Shown: positions 37,998 to 46,998 of the stretch, piece after piece
How the letters are laid out: every line of letters starts with the position of its first letter
Numbering within the stretch: position 1 is the stretch's first letter
NCBI GenBank assembly: GCA_035502095.1
Contig: DATJUX010000044.1
Span: 200,389-264,388, forward strand
Direction of reading: 5' to 3'
Origin: JAKANT01 sp035502095
GTDB taxonomy: Bacteria > Pseudomonadota > Gammaproteobacteria > Burkholderiales > Burkholderiaceae_F
Length of the DNA stretch: 64,000 nucleotides
Position numbers and translations under genes: made by a program
Notes under the pieces: model-generated
What the model was told of the DNA's origin: nothing
Database searches by the model: none
Seen by the model: the letters and a program-made list of their open reading frames with translations, nothing else

Positions 37998-39260
37998 ATG
38001 CAACTCTCAGAACTCAAAGCACAGCACGTCTCGCAACTCCTCGATATGGCCTCCGGCCTCGAGATCGACAACGCCAACCGGATGCGCAAGCAGGAGTTGA
38101 TGTTTGCCATCCTGAAGAAAAAGGCCAAGGCGGGCGAGCCGATCTATGGCGACGGGACGCTCGAGGTGCTGCCCGACGGATTCGGGTTTCTGCGCTCGCC
38201 CGAGACGTCGTACCTGGCGTCGACCGACGACATCTACATCTCGCCGTCGCAGATCCGCCGCTTCAACCTGCACACCGGCGACTCCATCGAGGGCGAGGTG
38301 CGCACACCCAAGGATGGCGAGCGCTACTTCGCGCTGGTCAAGGTGGACAAGGTCAATGTCCAGCCGCCGGAGTCGACCAAGCACCGCATCCTGTTCGAGA
38401 ACCTGACCCCGCTGTTCCCGGACGAGCCGCTGAAACTCGAACGCGACATGAAAGGTGACGAGAACATCACGGGTCGGCTGATCGACATCATCGCGCCCAT
38501 CGGGAAGGGGCAGCGCGGCTTGCTCGTCGCGAGCCCCAAGAGCGGCAAGACGGTGCTCATGCAGCACATCGCGCACGCGATCGCGGCCAATCACCCGGAC
38601 ATCATCCTGATCGTGCTGCTGATCGACGAGCGGCCGGAGGAAGTGACGGAGATGCAGCGCTCGGTGCGCGGCGAGGTCGTCGCGTCGACCTTCGACGAGC
38701 CCGCGGCGCGCCACGTCCAGGTCGCCGAGATGGTGATCGAAAAGGCCAAACGGCTCGCCGAAAGCAAGAAGGATGTCGTGATCCTGCTCGACTCGATCAC
38801 GCGTCTGGCGCGCGCGTACAACACCGTCGTGCCGGCTTCCGGCAAGGTGTTGACGGGCGGCGTCGACGCAAACGCGCTCCAGCGGCCCAAACGCTTCTTC
38901 GGCGCGGCCCGCAATATCGAGGAAGGGGGCTCGCTCACCATCATCGCCACTGCCCTGATCGACACGGGCTCGCGCATGGACGACGTCATCTACGAGGAGT
39001 TCAAGGGCACCGGCAACATGGAAATACACATGGAACGCCGGCTTGCGGAAAAGCGCGTCTATCCGGCTCTCAATGTGAATCGTTCCGGCACCCGGCGCGA
39101 AGAACTGCTGTTGAAGCCCGACATCCTGCAGAAGGTGTGGATCCTGCGCAAACTGCTGTACGGGATGGACGAGATCGAGGCGATGGAATTTCTTCTCGAC
39201 AAGATGAAGGCGACCAAGAACAACGCCGAGTTCTTCGAGATGATGCGTCGCGGTGGGTAG
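37998..39260 (+). CDS. rho: Transcription termination factor Rho
   Basis: Hexameric RNA helicase that ends transcription. The 420-residue protein has the N-terminal helix bundle and OSB-type RNA-binding fold (GDGTLEVLPDGFGFLRSP), Walker A ASPKSGKTVLMQ, the Q-loop and Walker B VVILLDSITRLARAYN, and the R-loop in ARNIEEGGSLTIIATALIDTGSRMDD. It has the usual length with no insertion. trxA-rho-rpmE2 is the standard betaproteobacterial order. Confidence 0.98.
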   Translation: MQLSELKAQHVSQLLDMASGLEIDNANRMRKQELMFAILKKKAKAGEPIYGDGTLEVLPDGFGFLRSPETSYLASTDDIYISPSQIRRFNLHTGDSIEGEVRTPKDGERYFALVKVDKVNVQPPESTKHRILFENLTPLFPDEPLKLERDMKGDENITGRLIDIIAPIGKGQRGLLVASPKSGKTVLMQHIAHAIAANHPDIILIVLLIDERPEEVTEMQRSVRGEVVASTFDEPAARHVQVAEMVIEKAKRLAESKKDVVILLDSITRLARAYNTVVPASGKVLTGGVDANALQRPKRFFGAARNIEEGGSLTIIATALIDTGSRMDDVIYEEFKGTGNMEIHMERRLAEKRVYPALNVNRSGTRREELLLKPDILQKVWILRKLLYGMDEIEAMEFLLDKMKATKNNAEFFEMMRRGG

Positions 39261-39372
39261 TGCGGCGGCGGAGGCCCGCGTTTGCCGGGGGATGCCAAAT
39301 TCCGGATAATTGCCAGTTTTCCGCCGCCAGCCCTGCTTGGGGGCCCTGAGAGCGGACAAGAACGAGGAAAGC

Positions 39373-39675
39373 ATGAAACCTGGGATCCACCCGGAGTATC
39401 GCGAGGTCGTCTTCGTCGACATCTCCAACGACTTCAGCTTCGTCACGCGCTCGACTGCACAGACGAAGGAAAAGATCACGTGGAAGGATGGCAAGGAGTA
39501 TCCGCTGTTCAAGCTGGAGACCTCGGCGGAGTCGCACCCCTTCTACACCGGCGCGCAGACCCGCATCGTCGAAACCGGCCGCGTCGAGAAGTTCCGGCAG
39601 AAGTTCGCCGCCAAGACGGAACAGGTCAATGCTGCCGCCAAGCAGGCGTCCGCGGCCAAGGCCCGCCGGAAGTAG
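39373..39675 (+). CDS. rpmE2: Ribosomal protein L31 type B
   Basis: The zinc-free (C-minus) form of 50S protein L31: 100 residues with no Cys, MKPGIHPEYREVVFVDISND, VTRSTAQTKEKITW, PFYTGAQTRIVETGRVEKFR and a basic Ala/Lys tail. In many species type B replaces the zinc form under zinc shortage. Here it follows rho as in other betaproteobacteria, so constitutive use is likely. GAGG lies 6-9 bases upstream of ATG 39373. A terminator follows. Confidence 0.96.
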   Translation: MKPGIHPEYREVVFVDISNDFSFVTRSTAQTKEKITWKDGKEYPLFKLETSAESHPFYTGAQTRIVETGRVEKFRQKFAAKTEQVNAAAKQASAAKARRK

Positions 39676-39692
39676 GTCGCCGCGGCACCACG

Positions 39693-39724
39693 AAGAAAGA
39701 GGCAGCCGCGGCTGCCTCTTTTTC
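39693..39724 (+). terminator. Rho-independent terminator after rpmE2
   Basis: AAGAGGCAGCC pairs with GGCTGCCTCTT (stem centred at 39708-39709) and is followed by TTTC, giving a run of five Ts with the stem end. It closes the trxA-rho-rpmE2 group, 20 bases past the rpmE2 stop. The A-run on the other side makes it plausibly bidirectional. Confidence 0.88.
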
Positions 39725-39747
39725 TTGGTGTCGCCGGGCAACCGTTC

Positions 39748-41490
39748 ATGAGTTTCGACGCCCACCGCTCGCCTGCACGCGTGTCGGTTGCCGAGGCGGC
39801 GCGCCTGCCGCGCTGGCTTCTCTGGCTCTTGCTAGTGGTTTATGGCGTCGCCGGGCTGCCCGGCCACGATCCCTGGTACCAGGACGACGCTGCGACCTTC
39901 GGTGTCATGTGGACCATGGCGCAGGGCGGCGCCTCCGACTGGTTGCTACCCAACGTGTTCGGCGCCCCCATCCCGGAAGACGGGCCGCTCTCGTTCTGGG
40001 CAGGCGCCGTGTTCATCCGCCTGCTCGGTCCTTTGCTCGGCGACGCGGTCGCCGCGCGTGTGACCTGCCTGTTCTGGTTCGCCGTCTGCACCTCTGCACT
40101 CTGGTATGCGACCTACGGCCTCGCGCGACGCGGCGAAGCACAGCCGGTCGCCTTCGCGTTCGGAGGCGAGGCAAATGCCCGCGACTATGGCCGGATGCTT
40201 GCCGACATCTCCGTGCTTCTTTTCCTGGGCACGATCGGCATCGCCACCCGCCTGCACCAGACCGTGCCCGAGACCGCGGCGGTCGCAATGCTCGCCCTCA
40301 TCCTGCTCGGCTTGGCGATCGCACTCGAGCGGCCGGGCCTCGGAGCCTGCGTGACCGGTCTGGCGCTCGGCGGGCTCGCGCTCGCACGGGGTGTTGGCCC
40401 GGCGCTGTTCGCGCTGCCGGCGATCGTCGCCGCCGGCCTGATCGCGTTGCGCGACCGGGCGCGCTGGCAGGTGCCGCTCGTGGCAACGCTCGTTGCCGCC
40501 GCTTGCTTTGCGGTGTGGCCCGGCATGGCGATCCTGCTCGCTCCTGAGCGCGCTGCCGACTTCTTCGGCGCGTGGCGCAACTGGACGCTGGAAAGCATCG
40601 GCTTTCCCGGCGCGGCCGAACTGGGCCGCATTGGTCGCAACTTTCCCTGGTACGCGTGGCCGCTGTGGCCGCTGGCGCTCTGGACCGCCTACGCGTGGCG
40701 GCATGCCCTGCGCGCGCCGCATATCGCACTGGCCGGACTGCTCTCGCTTGCGATGCTGGCGAGCCTGCTGTTTTCGAGTTCCCCGAGCGAAACGATGCTG
40801 ATTCTCACGGTGCCGTCGATGGTTCCGCTCGCGGCGTTCGGTGCGACCACACTGCGTCGTGCGGCCGAGAACGCGCTCGACTGGTTTGCGATCGCGTTGT
40901 TCTCCCTGCTCGCGTTCGGCGCGTGGGCCTACTTCGTCGCGATGCAGACCGGAGTGCCGCCGAAGATGGCCGCCTCGGTCGCACGCCTCATTCCGGGTTT
41001 CAAGGAACCCGCCTCGGTACTCGGCACGATGGTCGCGGTCACCGCGAGCCTGGCGTGGCTCGCATTGATCGTCTGGCGCGTCAGGGAACGACCGCCGATG
41101 CTGTGGCGCGGCCCGATGCTCGGTGCGGCCGGCCTCACCACGCTGTGGGCCGTGATCAACCTGCTCTTCATGCCCGCGCTGAACTACAACCGCTCCTACG
41201 CCAGACTGGCATCGCAGGTAGCAGCCGAGATCGAGCGGAGCGGCGGGTCGCCGTGTGTCCTCGCACATCGGCTCCAGCCGGCGCATCGGGCCCTGTTCGC
41301 CCTGCTTGGTGGACTGCGTTTCGTGGCGCCCGAGCAAGAAGCACCTTGCCAGGTCGCCCTGCATCGCGATACGCGCAACTCGAGCCTCGACGACGAGCCC
41401 CCCCCGGGACCGTGGCGCCAGATCTGGGACGGAGTCTCGCCGACGCGCCAGGATGAAACCTTCCGCCTGTACCGGCGCGGCCCTGGCTGA
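39748..41490 (+). CDS. Membrane glycosyltransferase-like protein (ArnT/PMT type)
   Basis: A 580-residue polytopic protein with about a dozen hydrophobic segments. The first periplasmic loop has GLPGHDPWYQDDAATFGVMW, with the acidic pair placed as in lipid-linked-sugar transferases of the ArnT/PMT (GT-C) fold. The soluble C-terminal region (about 480-580) ends in an Arg-rich tail. Such enzymes move sugars from polyprenyl phosphate onto lipid A or proteins; the substrate here is unknown. It shares a strand with the MATE exporter gene, which starts 14 bases after its stop. Confidence 0.72.
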   Translation: MSFDAHRSPARVSVAEAARLPRWLLWLLLVVYGVAGLPGHDPWYQDDAATFGVMWTMAQGGASDWLLPNVFGAPIPEDGPLSFWAGAVFIRLLGPLLGDAVAARVTCLFWFAVCTSALWYATYGLARRGEAQPVAFAFGGEANARDYGRMLADISVLLFLGTIGIATRLHQTVPETAAVAMLALILLGLAIALERPGLGACVTGLALGGLALARGVGPALFALPAIVAAGLIALRDRARWQVPLVATLVAAACFAVWPGMAILLAPERAADFFGAWRNWTLESIGFPGAAELGRIGRNFPWYAWPLWPLALWTAYAWRHALRAPHIALAGLLSLAMLASLLFSSSPSETMLILTVPSMVPLAAFGATTLRRAAENALDWFAIALFSLLAFGAWAYFVAMQTGVPPKMAASVARLIPGFKEPASVLGTMVAVTASLAWLALIVWRVRERPPMLWRGPMLGAAGLTTLWAVINLLFMPALNYNRSYARLASQVAAEIERSGGSPCVLAHRLQPAHRALFALLGGLRFVAPEQEAPCQVALHRDTRNSSLDDEPPPGPWRQIWDGVSPTRQDETFRLYRRGPG

Positions 41491-41504
41491 GCGCGCGGGC
41501 ATGC

Positions 41505-42920
41505 GTGCGGACGCGCCGGCGATTGACGCAGATGAGGCAACGAGATCGCCCGCGCAGTTCCGCGCCGGACGTGGGAGCGCGCGCGCTAGTGCGGCTCGCG
41601 GGCCCGATCCTGGTCGCGCAACTCGCGGTGCTTGGGCTCGCCGTGATCGATACGGTGATGGCCGGCCGGCTCTCGGCGGTCGACCTTGCCGCGGTAGCGG
41701 TCGGCTCGAGCATCTATGTCAGCGTGTACGTCGGCTTCATGGGGATACTCCAGGCGCTAACGCCCATTGCCGGTCACCACTTCGGGGCAGGCCGCTTCTC
41801 CGAGATCGGCGTCGATCTCACGCAGGCACTATGGCTTGCGCTGTTTCTGACTCTGATCGGCGCCGCGGTACTCGCATGGCCCGACCCCTTGCTGGACCTC
41901 GCCGGAGCACCACCCGAGGTCGCGCGCGTGGCGTCGATCTACCTGAATGCCGTCGCGTGCGGCCTGCCGGCTGCGCTCGGAACCCGCGCTTTTGTCTCGC
42001 TGAATTCGGCGGTCTCGCGCCCGCAGGTGACGATGACCATCCAGCTCGTCGCTCTGCTTGCCAAGGTGCCTCTGAACACTCTGTTCATGTACGGCGCCGG
42101 CCCGATCCCCGCGCTGGGCGGCGCCGGCTGCGGGGTCGCGACCGCGGCGCTCTCTTACCTGACCTTCGGCCTCTGCCTTGCCGTCTGGCACCTTGACCCG
42201 GGTTTCGCGCGCTATCGCGGACACGCGGCGTTGCGACCGGATTGGGGGCGCCTGCGCGAGTTGCTGAAACTCGGCGTCCCCAGCGGGGGCTCGTTGCTGA
42301 TCGAGGTGACCTCGTTCACCTTCATCGCGATCTTCCTGGTTCGCCTTGGGGCCAGCACGGTCGGCGGTCATCAGATCGTGGCCAATCTGATCTCGGTGCT
42401 CTTCATGCTGCCCATGGCGCTGGGCGTCGCAACAGGAGTCCTGGTCGCGCAGTCGCTCGGCGCTGGTGCACCCACCATCGCACGGCGCGCCGCTCGCCGC
42501 GGGTTCGGCGCCGCCGCGTTGGGGGCTGCGGCCTCGTTGCTCCTGGTGTGGCCATTGCGCGAGGAGATCGTCAGTGCGTACACGATCGACCCCGAGGTCG
42601 CTGCCGTTGCCTTGCACCTCTTCGGTCTTGCTTGTCTGTTTCACGGATTCGATGCCTTCCAGGGTGTCGCTGGATACATCCTGCGCGGCTACCGGGTCGC
42701 GACTGCACCGATGTTCATTCACGGCGTGTCGCTATGGGGGGTCGGGCTTGGAGGCGGCTACCTGCTTGCATTCGTCCGGCCAGGAGGTTGGCCGTTCGAT
42801 GGGGCCTTCAGCTTCTGGCTTGCCGCAGTCGTGGGTCTCAGCCTCGCGGCGCTCGGGTTGAGCTGGATGGCGGCACGTATCGCGAACCAGCAAGTCCGCG
42901 AGGCGGCACACATCGGCTGA
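41505..42920 (+). CDS. MATE-family multidrug/toxin efflux transporter
   Basis: A NorM-like sodium or proton antiporter. The 471-residue protein has about twelve hydrophobic helices in two related halves, with MATE motifs LAVIDTVMAGRLSAVDLAAVAVG in the first half and VGGHQIVANLISVLFMLPMALGVATG in the second. The GTG at 41505 gives the longest frame; ATG at 41532 (MRQRDRP) is equally plausible. It may export drugs or metabolites. A bidirectional terminator lies at its end. Confidence 0.9.
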   Translation: MRTRRRLTQMRQRDRPRSSAPDVGARALVRLAGPILVAQLAVLGLAVIDTVMAGRLSAVDLAAVAVGSSIYVSVYVGFMGILQALTPIAGHHFGAGRFSEIGVDLTQALWLALFLTLIGAAVLAWPDPLLDLAGAPPEVARVASIYLNAVACGLPAALGTRAFVSLNSAVSRPQVTMTIQLVALLAKVPLNTLFMYGAGPIPALGGAGCGVATAALSYLTFGLCLAVWHLDPGFARYRGHAALRPDWGRLRELLKLGVPSGGSLLIEVTSFTFIAIFLVRLGASTVGGHQIVANLISVLFMLPMALGVATGVLVAQSLGAGAPTIARRAARRGFGAAALGAAASLLLVWPLREEIVSAYTIDPEVAAVALHLFGLACLFHGFDAFQGVAGYILRGYRVATAPMFIHGVSLWGVGLGGGYLLAFVRPGGWPFDGAFSFWLAAVVGLSLAALGLSWMAARIANQQVREAAHIG

Positions 42921-42928
42921 AGCGCCCC

Positions 42929-42957
42929 CAAAAAACAGGGCCGGACGAAGCCGGCCC
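42929..42957. terminator. Bidirectional terminator between MATE gene and htpX
   Basis: GGGCCGG (42938-42944) pairs with CCGGCCC (42951-42957). On the minus strand the stem is followed by TG and six Ts (42935-42930), a strong terminator for htpX. On the plus strand it is followed by GGTTTC and is weak. It sits between two convergent genes. Confidence 0.88.
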
Positions 42958-42983
42958 GGTTTCACCTTCGACTTGCGGTTCGA

Positions 42984-43862
42984 TCAGCGCCCACCCGACT
43001 GCAGCGCCGCGATCCGATCTTCGATCGGCGGGTGACTTGCGAAGAGCGCCATCACGCCGCTCGGCCGGCCCGCAATGCCCATCGCCTGCATCTGCGCCGG
43101 CAATTCGCCCGGTTCCAGACCGCCGAGTCGCGCCAGCGCGTTGATCATCGGGCGGCTGCTGCCCATCAGGTTGGCCGAAGCCGCGTCGGCGCGAAATTCG
43201 CGCTGACGCGAGAACCACGCGACGATGATCGTGGCAAGGACGCCCAGCACGATGTCGAGCACGATCACCGATGCCCAATAGCCGATGCCGGGTGCGTCGT
43301 TTTCGTTCTTCAGGATCACGCGGTCGATGACGTAGCCGATCACGCGCGACAGGAAGATGACGAATGTATTGATGACGCCCTGAATCAAGGTGAGCGTGAC
43401 CATGTCGCCGTTCGACACGTGACCGATTTCGTGGCCAAGGACTGCCTCGACCTCTTCCTTGCTCATCGACTGCAGCAGCCCGGTCGATACGGCGACAAGC
43501 GCGCTGTTCTTGAACGCTCCGGTGGCAAACGCGTTGGGCTCACCCTCGTAGATCGCGACCTCCGGCATCCCGATGCCTGCCTTGGTGGCGTGCCGACGAA
43601 CGGTCTCGACCAGCCATTGTTCCATCGCGTTGCGCGGCTGCTCGATCACTTGCGCGCCGGTGCTCCACTTGGCCATCGGCTTGGAGATGAGCAGCGAAAA
43701 AATCGAGCCGGTGAAGCCGACCACCGCCGCAAAGGCGAGCAGCATGCCGACGTTCAGTCCCTGCGCGGTGAGATAGTTGTTGACGCCCAGCAGGCTGGTA
43801 ACCACGCCCAGGACGACGATGATCGCCAGGTTCGTCAATACGAACAGAGCGATGCGTTTCAT
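42984..43862 (-). CDS. htpX: Membrane protease HtpX
   Basis: Heat-shock inner-membrane zinc protease acting in membrane protein quality control alongside FtsH. The 292-residue protein has two N-terminal helices (about 4-27 and 36-60), the zinc motif HEIGH (His144, Glu145, His148), two further membrane segments and the third ligand near REFRADAASANLMG. The start ATG 43862 gives the usual MKRIALFVLTNLA. Monocistronic, with its own terminator. Confidence 0.95.
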   Translation of the reverse strand: MKRIALFVLTNLAIIVVLGVVTSLLGVNNYLTAQGLNVGMLLAFAAVVGFTGSIFSLLISKPMAKWSTGAQVIEQPRNAMEQWLVETVRRHATKAGIGMPEVAIYEGEPNAFATGAFKNSALVAVSTGLLQSMSKEEVEAVLGHEIGHVSNGDMVTLTLIQGVINTFVIFLSRVIGYVIDRVILKNENDAPGIGYWASVIVLDIVLGVLATIIVAWFSRQREFRADAASANLMGSSRPMINALARLGGLEPGELPAQMQAMGIAGRPSGVMALFASHPPIEDRIAALQSGGR

Positions 43863-44221
43863 AGAGTCTCCACAGAAGTACAGAAGGGGAAAAGCGAGCA
43901 AAGTCTAGCCAAGAGCGCTTGGCGGCACCACGGTGTCGCGGCCGGCATTTACATCAGTGCACCTTGCGGATCTTGCCTGTGAATCAATGCTTTGAAGCGC
44001 CGTTAAGAGCGCACGAGCCTTGGACATGGGGCCCCGCCAGGGCAAATCAAGGCCCCTGCCTCGGTAGAATCACCGGCTCTGCAGCAGGCAACCCTCCGGC
44101 ACGGATTGCACTGCGCCCAGCCTGCCGCAAGCAACTCCAGGCTTGCCGTGACGAGCGCATGTGACTCCGTCGTGACTGCGCGCTGACACCGGACCGACAT
44201 CGAACATCGCACGAGGCAAGC
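43863..44221. other. Divergent gap between htpX and fumarase
   Basis: This 359-base gap must hold the htpX and fumarase promoters. TAGAAT occurs at 44065-44070 on the plus strand, about 150 bases before the fumarase ATG, but has no good -35. I found no RNA gene, repeat or convincing ORF in it. Confidence 0.5.
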
Positions 44222-45745
44222 ATGGCAAGCATCCGGCAGGCAGACTTGATCGAGAGCATCGCGGCATCGTTGCAGTACATCAGCTACTACCACCCCGCCG
44301 ACTACATCGGGCATCTCGCGCTTGCGTACCAGCGCGAAGAGAGCCCGGCGGCAAAGGACGCCATCGCCCAGATCCTGACCAACTCGCGCATGTGTGCCGA
44401 AGGCAAGCGCCCGATCTGCCAGGACACCGGCATCGTCAACGTCTTCCTGACGGTCGGCATGAACGTCCGCTGGGACGGCTTCACCGGCTCGCTGGATGAC
44501 GCCATCAACGAGGGTGTGCGGCGCGGCTACAACAACCCGGAGAACAAGCTGCGCGCGTCGCTCGTCGATCCGCCCGAATTCGGCCGCCGCAACACGCGCG
44601 ACAACACGCCCGCCGTCGTGCATACGACCCTGGTGCCGGGCGACACCGTCGAGGTGTCCGTCGCGGCTAAGGGAGGCGGATCGGAGAACAAGTCGAAGTT
44701 CGTGATGCTCAACCCATCCGACTCCATCGTCGATTGGGTGTTGAAGACGGTGCCGACGATGGGCGCCGGCTGGTGCCCGCCGGGCATGCTCGGCATCGGC
44801 ATCGGCGGGACGGCAGAAAGGGCCATGCTGATGGCGAAGGAAGCGTTGATGGAAGACATCGACATGTCGGACCTGCTGGCGCGCGGTCCGCGAACCGACG
44901 CCGAGAAGTTGCGCGTCGAGCTGTACGAAAAGGTCAATGCACTCGGCATCGGCGCTCAAGGCCTGGGCGGCCTGACGACCGTGCTCGACGTCAAGATCAA
45001 GATGTACCCGACGCACGCCGCCAGCAAACCGGTGGCGATGATCCCCAACTGCGCCGCGACCCGCCACGCGCACTTCGTGCTCGACGGGTCGGGACCGGCC
45101 TATCTCGATCCGCCTTCGCTCGATCTCTGGCCGGATGTCAACTGGCAGCCCGATTACAACAAGAGCAGGCGCGTCAACCTCGACACGCTGACCAGGGAGC
45201 AAGTCGCAGCGTGGAAACCGGGGGAAACGCTGCTTCTATCCGGAAAGATGCTCACCGGGCGCGACGCCGCTCACAAGCGGATCCAGGACATGCTTGCCAA
45301 AGGCGAACGGTTGCCGGTCGACTTCACCAATCGGGTCATCTACTACGTCGGGCCGGTCGACCCCGTGCGTGACGAGGCGGTCGGTCCGGCGGGGCCGACC
45401 ACCGCAACCCGGATGGACAAGTTCACGGAGATGATGCTCGCGCAGACCGGCCTGATCGCAATGATCGGCAAAGCCGAGCGCGGGCCTGCCGCGATCGAGG
45501 CCATCCGCAAGCACCGGAGCGCCTACCTGATGGCGGTCGGCGGCGCCGCCTACCTCGTCGCCAAGGCAGTGCGTTCGGCGCGCGTCCTCGGTTTCGCCGA
45601 TCTCGGGATGGAGGCGATCTACGAATTCGACGTGAAGGACATGCCGGTCACCGTCGCCGTCGACGCCAACGGGACGTCGGTGCACAACACCGGACCCAAA
45701 GAGTGGCAGACGAGGATCGGCAAGATTCCGGTCGCAGCGGCCTGA
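44222..45745 (+). CDS. fumA: Fumarate hydratase, class I (iron-sulfur)
   Basis: Interconverts fumarate and malate in the citric acid cycle using a 4Fe-4S cluster that is sensitive to oxidants. The 507-residue protein has cluster Cys in GKRPICQDTGIVNV, CPPGMLGIGIGGT and IPNCAATRHAHFVLDG. The C-terminal beta domain has LLSGKMLTGRDAAHKRI, VDFTNRVIYYVGPVDPV and GPTTATRMDKF. The two domains are fused in one chain, as in E. coli FumA/B. ATG 44222 is family-typical. It converges on cysM with a 60-base gap. Confidence 0.95.
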   Translation: MASIRQADLIESIAASLQYISYYHPADYIGHLALAYQREESPAAKDAIAQILTNSRMCAEGKRPICQDTGIVNVFLTVGMNVRWDGFTGSLDDAINEGVRRGYNNPENKLRASLVDPPEFGRRNTRDNTPAVVHTTLVPGDTVEVSVAAKGGGSENKSKFVMLNPSDSIVDWVLKTVPTMGAGWCPPGMLGIGIGGTAERAMLMAKEALMEDIDMSDLLARGPRTDAEKLRVELYEKVNALGIGAQGLGGLTTVLDVKIKMYPTHAASKPVAMIPNCAATRHAHFVLDGSGPAYLDPPSLDLWPDVNWQPDYNKSRRVNLDTLTREQVAAWKPGETLLLSGKMLTGRDAAHKRIQDMLAKGERLPVDFTNRVIYYVGPVDPVRDEAVGPAGPTTATRMDKFTEMMLAQTGLIAMIGKAERGPAAIEAIRKHRSAYLMAVGGAAYLVAKAVRSARVLGFADLGMEAIYEFDVKDMPVTVAVDANGTSVHNTGPKEWQTRIGKIPVAAA

Positions 45746-45805
45746 CGATTTCTGTCGCTCCCTCCCGGGCGCAGCGAGGGCCCTCGGCCTTCGGACGCTG
45801 GAGAC

Positions 45806-46705
45806 TCAGGTCGAGAATACGCCGGTGCTAAGGTAGCGATCACCGCGATCGCACACGACGAACACGATCGTCGCGGCTTCGACTCCGGCCGCGACCCGCA
45901 GCGCGATCGCCAGTGCGCCACCCGACGAGATGCCGCCGAAGATGCCCTCCTCGGCGGCCAGTCTTCGAGCGTGTTGCTCGGCGTCCGCCTGGGACACGTA
46001 TTCGATGCGATCGACACGCGCTCGGTCGAAGATCTTCGGCAAGTACGCCGCCGGCCACTTGCGAATGCCGGCGATGCGCGACCCCTCCTCCGGTTGCGCA
46101 CCGATGATCTCGATCGCGGGGTTCCTTTCCTTGAGGAACCTGCCAACGCCCATGATGGTTCCGGTCGTTCCCATCGCGCTCACGAAGTGCGTGACGCGCC
46201 CTTCGGTGTCGCGCCAGATCTCCGGTCCGGTCGTCTCGTAGTGCGCCCGCGGGTTGTCCGGGTTGGCGAACTGATCGAGCACCTTGCCTTCGCCGCGGGA
46301 CTGCATCGCCAGGGCGAGGTCGCGCGCGTATTCCATTCCGCCGTGCGCCGCCGGCGTCAGGATCAATTCGGCGCCATACGCCTGCATGCTCGCGCGCCGC
46401 TCCGCCGAGAGGTCGTCCGGCATGATCAGCGTCATGCGATAGCCCCTCATCGCTGCGATCATGGCCAGCGCGATGCCCGTATTGCCGCTGGTCGCTTCGA
46501 TCAGGCGGTCACCGGGCGCGATCTCGCCACGTTCCTCGGCGCGCCGGATCATGGAGTACGCTGGCCGGTCCTTGACCGAGCCACCCGGGTTGTTGCCTTC
46601 GAGTTTGCCAAGAATGACGTTGCGACGCTGCGCGCCTTCCGCCGTCCCGATGCGCAGCAGCTGCACGAGCGGCGTGTTGCCGATCGTCGCTTCAATCGTG
46701 TTCAT
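45806..46705 (-). CDS. cysM: Cysteine synthase B CysM
   Basis: PLP enzyme making cysteine from O-acetylserine and sulfide or thiosulfate. The 299-residue protein has GNTPLVQLLRI, the PLP Lys in GSVKDRPAYSM, the substrate loop EATSGNTGIAL and the PLP phosphate loop MGTTGTIMGVGR. The arginine in the KDR-PAY context and the short C-terminus favour CysM over CysK. Its ATG overlaps the comEA-like gene stop as ATGA, so it is the last gene of the lapA-lapB run. Confidence 0.94.
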   Translation of the reverse strand: MNTIEATIGNTPLVQLLRIGTAEGAQRRNVILGKLEGNNPGGSVKDRPAYSMIRRAEERGEIAPGDRLIEATSGNTGIALAMIAAMRGYRMTLIMPDDLSAERRASMQAYGAELILTPAAHGGMEYARDLALAMQSRGEGKVLDQFANPDNPRAHYETTGPEIWRDTEGRVTHFVSAMGTTGTIMGVGRFLKERNPAIEIIGAQPEEGSRIAGIRKWPAAYLPKIFDRARVDRIEYVSQADAEQHARRLAAEEGIFGGISSGGALAIALRVAAGVEAATIVFVVCDRGDRYLSTGVFST

Positions 46706-46998
46706 CGATCGGATTCGCGCGTCGCGGGGCGCGACCCCGGTTCGCCGTTCACCGTAGCGCCCTGAGCCTGCAGACGCTGAACGCGCGCGCCTTTCATGCC
46801 CTTAACGCGCCGTTCGAGGTCGTCCCAGTCCTTGAACGGCGCCCGCTCGCGCTCGACCAGAAGACGCTCCGTCATCGTCACGCCCAGGCCGTCGAGTCGC
46901 TCGAGCTCCGCGCGTGTCGCGGTATTGATCTCCTGCGCCGCCACGCAGCTCAACCCGAACGCGCAGGCCACGCCGGCAAGCAATGTGCGCGCCGTCAT
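46702..46998 (-). CDS. ComEA-type helix-hairpin-helix DNA-binding protein
   Basis: A 98-residue secreted or periplasmic protein. A signal peptide of about 21 residues (MTARTLLAGVACAFG...AA) leads to QEINTATRAELERLDGLGVTM, the helix-hairpin-helix signature that binds DNA backbone in ComEA competence proteins. A second helix pair follows (PFKDWDDLERRVKGM). Small ComEA proteins help DNA uptake, but not all are competence genes. It overlaps lapB and cysM by four bases each. Confidence 0.82.
   Translation of the reverse strand: MTARTLLAGVACAFGLSCVAAQEINTATRAELERLDGLGVTMTERLLVERERAPFKDWDDLERRVKGMKGARVQRLQAQGATVNGEPGSRPATRESDR

Noticed and set aside
44065..44070. TAGAAT as a fumarase promoter -10
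   Set aside because: No matching -35 at 16-18 bases and a long distance to the start codon, so not called.
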